Both the position numbers and the translations under genes were made by a program. Below are positions 1 through 4,760 of a stretch of 6,527 bases of DNA, in pieces (the first letter of the stretch is position 1; every line of letters starts with the position of its first letter). Source of the stretch: CAYFHQ01 sp964342805 (GTDB taxonomy: Bacteria > Bacillota > Clostridia > Peptostreptococcales > Acidaminobacteraceae). The notes under the pieces were generated by a model. The model saw only the letters and a program-made list of their open reading frames with translations, had not been told where the DNA came from and searched no databases. The stretch is from positions 1 through 6,527 of the forward strand of contig CAYFHQ010000153.1 of NCBI GenBank assembly GCA_964342805.1, written 5' to 3'.

Positions 1-1
1 G

Positions 2-520
2 TTCGCGGCCCTCTATAATGACCAATCGGTCTTAGACCAGCTGGACAAGGAAACGCCCTTGCTCATTACCCGGTCCTTGACCAAGTTTTTTGCCGTGCCA
101 GGCCTTAGAAGTGGCTGGCTACTCACTGCCTATGGGCCCTATCTTGACCGGATTCACCAAAGGGCCATCCCGTGGAACATTAATCGACTGGCTGACCGCC
201 TTTCCCAACATGTTTTAAGGGACCAGTCCTATGTGGACCAGACCAAGGAATGGTTGGGCAAGAGCCGGGACCACCTGCTAGCAGGTTTGCGTGCCCTTGA
301 GGATCTAGAGGTCTATCCATCTGATGGCAATTATGTCTTTTTCCATTGTGACAAACCCGTAAATTTGGAAGCTGAATTGCTGAAAGAGGGAATCATGATC
401 CGGGTTTGTGACAATTATGAGGGCCTATCTGGTAACTACTACCGGGTGGCTGTACGAACCATAGAAGAGAATGACAAATTGATCGTTGCCTTGGCCAGGG
501 TTTTGGGGACAAGACAATGA
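2..520 (+). CDS. cobD: Threonine-phosphate decarboxylase (CobD-like), C-terminal part, 5' end cut by window
   Basis: PLP-dependent fold-type I aminotransferase-family protein. CobD decarboxylates L-threonine O-3-phosphate to (R)-1-aminopropan-2-yl phosphate, the aminopropanol linker of cobalamin. The frame is open from base 2, so 172 C-terminal residues are visible; the family is usually about 350-370, so roughly half is missing upstream. The segment SLTKFFAVPGLRSGW carries the expected PLP Schiff-base lysine (codon at 83-85) and the following Pro-Gly-Leu-Arg-x-Gly stretch. Near the C-terminus YYRVAVRT matches the substrate-carboxylate arginine region. The leucine codon at 59 (TTG) is internal, because in-frame coding continues upstream of it. 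CobD is hard to separate from histidinol-phosphate aminotransferase by motif alone. The downstream threonine kinase, overlapping by 4 nt, strongly favours CobD because it makes CobD's substrate. Cytoplasmic. Confidence 0.86.
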   Translation, partial: FAALYNDQSVLDQLDKETPLLITRSLTKFFAVPGLRSGWLLTAYGPYLDRIHQRAIPWNINRLADRLSQHVLRDQSYVDQTKEWLGKSRDHLLAGLRALEDLEVYPSDGNYVFFHCDKPVNLEAELLKEGIMIRVCDNYEGLSGNYYRVAVRTIEENDKLIVALARVLGTRQ

Positions 521-1383
521 AGTCCCTGCGCATTCAAGCTCCAGGAACCTGTGGGGAACTGATCCAGGGCCGTTTTGGAGGACATGAGCAATTGGTTTCA
601 TTTGCCATTGACCGCTATAGTACAGCGACCTTTACAGACCAGGCCAGTATGACTGGTCCGCCCCTCAGTGCAAAGACACAGATGGCTAGACGCTTGTTTG
701 AACAAAGGTACCAAGTCTCCGACCGTCACTTGACCATTACCATGGCCACAGACATTCCTATCGGCAAGGGGATGGCCAGCTCAACCGCTGATATTCTAGC
801 TGTTCTTGCAGGCATGGGCTTGTGGCATAAGATCCCCTTGACGGCGGATGACCTGGCCCAAATGGCCTGTCAAATTGAACCCAGTGATAGCATCATGTTT
901 AAGGACTGGACCCTCTTTGACCATATCAGGGGCCAGGCAGTAGAAAGCTTCACCATGCTGGAAGACCTAGAGGTATTGGTTCTGGAAATGGACCACGTGG
1001 TGGACACCAAACAGTTGCGTGCATCGGGTGTTTTTGACTCAGCCCACAAGCCTGAACATTCCCGCAGTCTCTCTTATTTGAGACAAGCCTCTAGCAAGAG
1101 GGATTATCACGCCCTAGGTCGTGCCATAATCACCAGTGCATGTGAGAACCAAATGGTGTTGGCAAAACCGCATCTAGAGGAATTAATAGATTTGGCCCTG
1201 CAAAATAAGTTGTGGGGCATGAACACCGCCCATAGCGGAACCGTGGTGGGGGCCGTTTATTCCCCCAGTGTAGGAGACATTGAACGGTTCACGGCCCTGG
1301 CCCAAGCCAAGGGGTACTTGAAAGCCTACCCCAAGAGGGCCAAACAAGGATTTATTGCCGGTGGACCCAAGGTCATCGGCTAA
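517..1383 (+). CDS. pduX: L-threonine kinase, PduX-type GHMP kinase
   Basis: GHMP-superfamily kinase of 288 residues, close to the roughly 300 usual for PduX. PduX phosphorylates L-threonine with ATP to L-threonine O-3-phosphate for cobalamin nucleotide-loop assembly. Visible motifs are the N-terminal APGTCGELIQG (residues 8-18), which is characteristic of PduX; the glycine/serine-rich ATP loop PIGKGMASSTAD (81-92); an acidic EPSDSIMF segment (121-128) about where the GHMP catalytic acid lies; and a C-terminal NTAHSGTVVG (236-245) as GHMP motif 3. The start is ATG at 517, inside an ATGA overlap with the preceding cobD stop, which suggests translational coupling. A GGGGA at 505-509 is a modest ribosome binding site. 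The N-terminal motif begins only a few residues in, so no later start is possible. The product feeds the neighbouring CobD directly. Other GHMP kinases (mevalonate, homoserine) fit the N-terminal motif less well. Confidence 0.9.
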   Translation: MKSLRIQAPGTCGELIQGRFGGHEQLVSFAIDRYSTATFTDQASMTGPPLSAKTQMARRLFEQRYQVSDRHLTITMATDIPIGKGMASSTADILAVLAGMGLWHKIPLTADDLAQMACQIEPSDSIMFKDWTLFDHIRGQAVESFTMLEDLEVLVLEMDHVVDTKQLRASGVFDSAHKPEHSRSLSYLRQASSKRDYHALGRAIITSACENQMVLAKPHLEELIDLALQNKLWGMNTAHSGTVVGAVYSPSVGDIERFTALAQAKGYLKAYPKRAKQGFIAGGPKVIG

Positions 1384-1405
1384 GGAGATGTAGTGGAGGA
1401 GAAGA

Positions 1406-2203
1406 ATGGATCTAATCTTGAAGGCAGTACTGCTGGGCATTGTGGAAGGCCTAACAGAATTTCTTCCCGTGTCATCGACGGGGCACTTGATTTTAGTAGG
1501 GGAGTACTTGGCCTTTGACGGGGCCTTTGCAGACCTCTTTAATATCGTCATCCAGGGAGGGGCAATACTCGCAGTGATCGTCTACTTCTGGAAGAAGATT
1601 TTCCCACCCCTTGGTGACCAGGAGGCCCTGAAAAAGTGGTTTGGCTTTTGGTTGAAGGTGGCTGTGGCCATTATCCCCTCAGGGGTTCTAGGCGTCTTGT
1701 TTGTTGACCGGATTGAGGAAGTGCTCTTCAACTCAGTGGCCGTAGCAGTAACCCTGGTTTTGGGTGCTCTGTTGATTATCTTTGCGGAAAACAAGTCCAA
1801 AACTACAACGGTTACCGACGAGTTTCAAATTACCTATAAGCAGGCTATACTAGTGGGCCTAGCCCAGTGTATGGCCCTAATCCCTGGCATGTCCAGGTCG
1901 GCGTCAACCATTATTGGTGGTCTTTTTGTTGGATTTTCAAGGGCTGTGGCGGCGGAGTTTTCATTTTTTATGTCCATCCCGACCCTCCTGGGTGCAGGTC
2001 TAATTAAGCTACTCAAGAGCGGTATGGCCTTGACGGGCTTACAATGGACTCTTTTGGGTATAGGTACAGCGGTGTCCTTTATCGTCGCCTACTTTGTCAT
2101 TGCAATCTTTATGAACTACATTAAAAAGCATGATTTTAAAGTGTTTGCATGGTATCGAATTGTCCTTGGTTTAGTGGTGTTGGCAGTTAGCTTCTGGAGG
2201 TAG
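1406..2203 (+). CDS. uppP: Undecaprenyl-diphosphatase UppP (BacA)
   Basis: Polytopic membrane enzyme that dephosphorylates undecaprenyl diphosphate to undecaprenyl phosphate, recycling the lipid carrier for peptidoglycan and other wall polymers. It also gives basal bacitracin resistance. At 265 residues it is about family length (E. coli about 273). The first conserved region, GIVEGLTEFLPVSSTGH (11-27), contains the two glutamates E14 and E18 and the Ser-Ser-Thr-Gly-His stretch. The second, PGMSRSASTIIGG (160-172), contains the catalytic arginine R164. Several hydrophobic segments of about 20 residues follow, for example near 46-62, 85-100, 111-126 and 212-236. The start ATG at 1406 has a strong GGAGGAG ribosome binding site at 1395-1401. 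It lies 22 nt after pduX with no terminator between, so it is probably cotranscribed, although its function is unrelated to cobalamin. Confidence 0.96.
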   Translation: MDLILKAVLLGIVEGLTEFLPVSSTGHLILVGEYLAFDGAFADLFNIVIQGGAILAVIVYFWKKIFPPLGDQEALKKWFGFWLKVAVAIIPSGVLGVLFVDRIEEVLFNSVAVAVTLVLGALLIIFAENKSKTTTVTDEFQITYKQAILVGLAQCMALIPGMSRSASTIIGGLFVGFSRAVAAEFSFFMSIPTLLGAGLIKLLKSGMALTGLQWTLLGIGTAVSFIVAYFVIAIFMNYIKKHDFKVFAWYRIVLGLVVLAVSFWR

Positions 2204-2206
2204 TGC

Positions 2207-3355
2207 ATGAAAGTGTCCTTGCGCGCGTGTCGATCTTTTACATATGAGTATGACCAGGTCCGTCAGTCCATAGAGAAATCCATAGCAGACTTGGGTGGAC
2301 TGGGTACATATATTCAACCTGGCCAGCGGGTCCTGTTAAAGGTCAACCTGCTCATGAAGAAAAAGCCTGAGGAAGCCACAACGACCCACCCGGTTTTTGT
2401 GGAAGCCTTGGCTGATATCCTTGTGGCCCACGGGTCCAGCGTCTTGATCGCTGATAGTCCCGGCGGCCCCTTTACCGAAGGCGCCCTCAGGGGTGTATAC
2501 CGGGTGGGTGGTTATGAACCCATTGGTCAAAAAGATCAAATCGAGCTCAACTGGAATGTGGAAGGCCGGGAAGTTGCCAACCCCAATGGAAAGATCCTTA
2601 AGCGGATGACTATTACGTCCTTCCTTGACGACGTGGACCATGTCATTTCTGTGTCCAAGCTGAAGACCCACGGCATGATGAAGTTCACAGGTGCGGTCAA
2701 GAACATGTTTGGAACCATACCTGGCCTCATTAAAGCGGAGTACCACGTGAAAATGCCAGAATTACAGGATTTTGGGGAAATGTTGGTGGATGTCTGTGCC
2801 CAAGCCAACCCTGTCCTTTCCTTTATGGATGGCATTGTGGGCATGGAGGGGGCTGGCCCCTCTGCCGGTGATCCCAGACCTGTTGGTGTTGTCCTTGCTT
2901 CCACCAGTCCCTATCAACTGGACGTTGTGGCCAGCAGACTTGTAGGGATCAACCCCATGGAGGTGCCCACCATTGAACGGTCCATCGCCAGGGAATGGGC
3001 AAGTCTAGAAACTGGACCAGACATGATGCTTGGAGACGACCCTGGGCAGTTTACCCTAAAAGACTTTGTGGTCCCTGCCATTGGCAATGCAGACTTCTTA
3101 AAGAACATGCCCGGACCCATTAGGGCAATTGGGGAGGCCTTGCTGCGGCCCAAACCTGTCTTTAGACACAAGGACTGCATAGGCTGTGGTGAATGCGCAG
3201 AAGCCTGTCCAGCCAAGGTCATTGACATGAAGGACCGCAAACCATATGTGGAACTCAGTGGATGCATTCGTTGCTACTGTTGCCAAGAGCTTTGTCCAGC
3301 CAAGGCTGTTGACATTCACAGGCCAGTTTTGATGAAGCTCATGACAAAATTCTAG
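2207..3355 (+). CDS. DUF362 domain protein with C-terminal 2x[4Fe-4S] ferredoxin domain
   Basis: A 382-residue protein of the DUF362/ferredoxin family common in anaerobes; its reaction is not known, so no function is assigned beyond likely iron-sulfur electron transfer. The DUF362 part covers about residues 1-300 and shows the family's GQRVLLKVNLL (39-49), an IADSPGG turn (81-87), SKLKTH (150-155) and GAVKNMFG (163-170). The C-terminal ferredoxin domain has two CxxCxxCxxxCP motifs, Cys324/327/330/334 and Cys353/356/359/363, enough for two [4Fe-4S] clusters. An extra Cys358 sits next to the third ligand of the second cluster. No signal peptide or membrane segment is evident, so it is probably cytoplasmic. 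The ATG at 2207 is 3 nt after the uppP stop, and its GGAGG (2196-2200) lies inside the end of uppP, so the two are probably translated from one mRNA. Confidence 0.92.
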   Translation: MKVSLRACRSFTYEYDQVRQSIEKSIADLGGLGTYIQPGQRVLLKVNLLMKKKPEEATTTHPVFVEALADILVAHGSSVLIADSPGGPFTEGALRGVYRVGGYEPIGQKDQIELNWNVEGREVANPNGKILKRMTITSFLDDVDHVISVSKLKTHGMMKFTGAVKNMFGTIPGLIKAEYHVKMPELQDFGEMLVDVCAQANPVLSFMDGIVGMEGAGPSAGDPRPVGVVLASTSPYQLDVVASRLVGINPMEVPTIERSIAREWASLETGPDMMLGDDPGQFTLKDFVVPAIGNADFLKNMPGPIRAIGEALLRPKPVFRHKDCIGCGECAEACPAKVIDMKDRKPYVELSGCIRCYCCQELCPAKAVDIHRPVLMKLMTKF

Positions 3356-3370
3356 CGTAATTGAAGAGTC

Positions 3371-3387
3371 CAAAGGGTATACCTTTG
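3371..3387 (+). other. Small inverted repeat between the DUF362 gene and cheX
   Basis: CAAAGG (3371-3376) and CCTTTG (3382-3387) form a perfect 6-bp stem around a 5-nt GTATA loop, 15 bp after the DUF362 stop. It is followed by TTAAAAGG rather than a uridine run, so it is at best a weak terminator or an mRNA 3'-end stem. Some read-through from the upstream genes into cheX is therefore possible. Confidence 0.35.
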
Positions 3388-3405
3388 TTAAAAGGTGTGA
3401 TCCAA

Positions 3406-3434
3406 TCGCAAGAAGGGTTGTACTGTGGTATAAT
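3406..3434 (+). promoter_or_regulatory. Probable sigma-A-type extended -10 promoter for cheX-trmL
   Basis: A perfect TATAAT lies at 3429-3434, preceded by TG at 3426-3427 with a one-base gap, giving the extended -10 form TGnTATAAT. The best -35 at suitable distance is TCGCAA (3406-3411, 17-bp spacer), which matches TTGACA at only 3 of 6 positions; the extended -10 could compensate. The predicted start is about 3440-3442, leaving a leader of about 25 nt before cheX. I saw no sigma-28 (motility-type) promoter sequence here. Confidence 0.65.
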
Positions 3435-3465
3435 CGGGATAGGATCGTTCCAAGGAGGTTATTAG

Positions 3466-3927
3466 ATGAAAGTAGAATATATCAATCCATTTATTAAAGC
3501 TACTTCTGAAGTATTTAAAACAATGGTGCAAACTGAGTTGATTACAGGAAAACCATATATTAAAAATAGTCCCTTCCAGGCAGATAAAGTAGTTATCCTT
3601 GTTGGGATCACTGGTGAAATCCGTGGCCAGGCGACCATTAGCATGTCTGAAGAAATGGCCAAGTCCATTGCTTCTACCATGATGATGGGTATGCCAGTTG
3701 ACCAATTGGACGAGCTCAGTAAAAGTGCCCTGTCAGAGCTGGCCAATATGATCATGGGCAACTCGGCAACCCTGCTTTTCAACACAGGTGTGAACATTGA
3801 CATTACACCACCTACCTTAATGTTAGGTGACAACATGCAGGTGTCTTCAGGTGCCATGCGTACAATTGGTGTTCCATTGGAGTGCCACCTGGGCAACATT
3901 TCACTGGATATTTCCGTGAAGGAGTAA
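3466..3927 (+). CDS. cheX: Chemotaxis protein CheX (CheY-P phosphatase family)
   Basis: A 153-residue single-domain protein of the CheC/CheX/FliY phosphatase family. It would dephosphorylate CheY-P or a related response regulator in the cytoplasm. The N-terminal MKVEYINPFIKATSEVF is typical of CheX, whose N-terminus is a short helix leading into the first conserved block. The single active-site signature ExxN is present as E91 and N94 in SALSELANMIMGN (87-99). CheC usually carries two such signatures, so the single copy and the length favour CheX. The start ATG at 3466 has a perfect AAGGAGG at 3452-3458 with 7-nt spacing. It is followed after 6 nt by trmL and has its own extended -10 promoter upstream. 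No other chemotaxis gene lies in the window, so it could serve a chemotaxis cluster elsewhere or a non-motility response regulator. Confidence 0.87.
   Translation: MKVEYINPFIKATSEVFKTMVQTELITGKPYIKNSPFQADKVVILVGITGEIRGQATISMSEEMAKSIASTMMMGMPVDQLDELSKSALSELANMIMGNSATLLFNTGVNIDITPPTLMLGDNMQVSSGAMRTIGVPLECHLGNISLDISVKE
3919..3924 (+). promoter_or_regulatory. Ribosome binding site that fixes the TTG start of trmL
   Basis: AAGGAG lies over the last codons of cheX, 9 nt before the TTG at 3934. The conserved TrmL N-terminus (LNIVLFQPEIPPNTGN) begins immediately after that TTG, and there is no ATG or GTG at a usable position, so TTG is the initiation codon. Confidence 0.8.
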
Positions 3928-3933
3928 AGAAAC

Positions 3934-4404
3934 TTGGCATTAAATATTGTATTATTTCAACCTGAAATCCCGCCTAATACAGGTAATATAGCGAGAACCT
4001 GTGCGGTAACCGGAGTCCACTTACACTTGATCAAGCCCCTTGGCTTTTCCATTGACCAAAAGTCAGTGAAACGGGCCGGCCTTGATTATTGGGACCAATT
4101 GGAGTTAACGATCCACGAGAACTTTGACGCATTTTTGGAACATCTCGATGGGGGAAATATGTGGTTTGCTTCTACCAAGGGCGGCCACTTGTATAGCGAT
4201 GTTCAATACCAGGACAATGACTTTATTGTCTTTGGTCAAGAGTCAAAGGGACTACCACCAGCCTTTTATGAACGATACGCAGACCAACTCATCCGTATTC
4301 CCATGAAGCCGGTGGAAGGGGCAAGGTCATTGAACTTGTCCAACGCAGCAGCCGTGTTAATCTATGAAGCCCTCCGCCAAACCGGATTTGACCACCTAAT
4401 CTAA
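3934..4404 (+). CDS. trmL: tRNA (cytidine(34)-2'-O)-methyltransferase TrmL
   Basis: A SPOUT-class, SAM-dependent methyltransferase of 156 residues, matching the minimal single-domain TrmL/YibK size. It methylates the 2'-OH of wobble base 34 in certain leucine tRNAs. All three SPOUT motifs are visible: NTGNIAR (15-21), FGQESKGLP (100-108) and the knot segment IPMKPVEGARSLNLSNA (122-138), which forms the SAM pocket. Longer SPOUT relatives (TrmH, RlmB) carry an N-terminal extension that is absent here. Initiation is at TTG 3934, supported by the AAGGAG at 3919-3924 inside the end of cheX. The 6-nt gap to cheX indicates a shared transcript. It ends in a double stop (TAA TAA, 4402-4407), and a strong terminator follows about 70 nt later. 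The pairing with cheX has no obvious functional logic. Confidence 0.95.
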   Translation: MALNIVLFQPEIPPNTGNIARTCAVTGVHLHLIKPLGFSIDQKSVKRAGLDYWDQLELTIHENFDAFLEHLDGGNMWFASTKGGHLYSDVQYQDNDFIVFGQESKGLPPAFYERYADQLIRIPMKPVEGARSLNLSNAAAVLIYEALRQTGFDHLI

Positions 4405-4474
4405 TAAAGGAGTCAAAGAAGGGGCACCTAGACCTGGGGCCATCTTTTGTTAACACAACCTTTGATTAAAAGTT

Positions 4475-4503
4475 AAGCGACTTCAAAATGAGGTCGCTTT
4501 TTT
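4475..4503 (+). terminator. Intrinsic terminator of the cheX-trmL unit
   Basis: AAGCGACTTC (4475-4484) pairs with GAGGTCGCTT (4490-4499) in a 10-bp stem with one G-T wobble and a 5-nt loop. The stem runs into six T at 4498-4503. It is a textbook rho-independent terminator that closes the cheX-trmL transcript and insulates the phosphate transporter promoter. Confidence 0.92.
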
Positions 4504-4544
4504 ATGCCGTAAAACCCAGTGGTTATGCGGGTTTGATGATCTTC

Positions 4545-4592
4545 TTAACCTGAAATGAACTGGGATTTAATAAAGTTAACATTCACTTAACA
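4545..4592 (+). promoter_or_regulatory. Putative PhoP-type Pho box upstream of the Na+/phosphate cotransporter gene
   Basis: Two perfect TTAACA hexamers at 4576-4581 and 4587-4592 are separated by 5 bp, an 11-bp period. Upstream at helical spacing are weaker copies: TTAACC (4545), ATGAAC (4555) and TTTAAT (4566), giving intervals of 10, 11, 10 and 11 bp. PhoP of Bacillus and relatives is known to bind direct repeats of the type TT(A/T/C)ACA spaced by 4-6 bp. The two best copies sit about 24 and 35 bp upstream of the -10 element at 4616, as expected for an activator replacing a poor -35. The downstream gene imports phosphate, which makes the assignment coherent, but only two copies are strong. 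Activation by a PhoP-like regulator is inferred. Confidence 0.65.
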
Positions 4593-4615
4593 CAAGCGGG
4601 TAAAAAATCATGTAG

Positions 4616-4621
4616 TATGAT
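4616..4621 (+). promoter_or_regulatory. Likely -10 element of the phosphate transporter promoter
   Basis: TATGAT matches TATAAT at 5 of 6 positions. The hexamer 17 bp upstream (CACAAG, 4593-4598) is a very poor -35, which fits an activator-dependent promoter served by the adjacent TTAACA repeats. The expected start is near 4628, leaving a leader of about 130 nt. Confidence 0.5.
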
Positions 4622-4692
4622 AAAGGCTCAGCGAAATCGCACTTCTATGATACATATAAATAGCTGGGTCACACCGAATTTGGGATGAATCA

Positions 4693-4712
4693 CTTACATC
4701 GGGTAATGTAAG
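4693..4712 (+). other. Hairpin in the 5' leader of the phosphate transporter gene
   Basis: CTTACAT (4693-4699) and ATGTAAG (4706-4712) form a perfect 7-bp stem with a 6-nt CGGGTA loop. It is followed by a purine-rich AAAAGAAG tract rather than uridines, so it is not a terminator. It ends 32 nt before the AGGAGG (4745-4750), too far to hide it directly. It could stabilise the mRNA 5' end or be part of a DNA operator. Confidence 0.4.
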
Positions 4713-4760
4713 AAAAGAAGAAAAAAATGAGGGTATGCAAATTCAGGAGGTTTTAGTAAG

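Larger units (their letters stand above)
4405..4760 (+). other. Intergenic region between trmL and the phosphate transporter gene
   Basis: This 356-bp gap holds no convincing coding sequence. In order it contains a 70-nt untranslated tail of trmL with an AAAGGAG at 4407-4413 that leads to no start codon; the terminator at 4475-4503; a spacer with a loose inverted repeat (AAACCC 4512-4517, GGGTTT 4529-4534); the Pho-box-like repeats at 4545-4592; a -10 element at 4616-4621; and a leader of about 130 nt with a hairpin at 4693-4712 and a ribosome binding site at 4745-4750. I recognise no known riboswitch in it. Confidence 0.7.

Noticed and set aside
1183..1551. A 122-codon minus-strand frame across the pduX-uppP junction
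   Set aside because: It overlaps conserved motifs of both plus-strand genes, its composition is low in family-like features, and it has no supporting signals.
3418..3423. TTGTAC as a -35 box for cheX
   Set aside because: It is only 5 bp from the TATAAT, far too close for a -35/-10 pair.
3462..3899. A 145-codon minus-strand frame covering nearly all of cheX
   Set aside because: cheX has family motifs, a perfect ribosome binding site and a promoter; the opposite frame has none of these.
4407..4456. Ribosome-binding-site-like AAAGGAG just after the trmL stop, possibly leading a small gene
   Set aside because: No ATG or GTG follows at usable distance; the first TTG frame (4447) is only 9 codons and too far away.
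4512..4534. AAACCC/GGGTTT inverted repeat after the trmL terminator
   Set aside because: A 6-bp stem with an 11-nt loop and no T run on the plus strand; too weak to call a second terminator.
4647..4688. Possible 13-codon leader peptide beginning ATG ATA CAT in the transporter leader
   Set aside because: There is no Shine-Dalgarno sequence upstream, and the peptide shows no regulatory codon run.
4727..4756. Possible 9-codon upstream frame overlapping the transporter's ribosome binding site
   Set aside because: It lacks a proper ribosome binding site, and its overlap with AGGAGG seems incidental, though translation of it would affect initiation.
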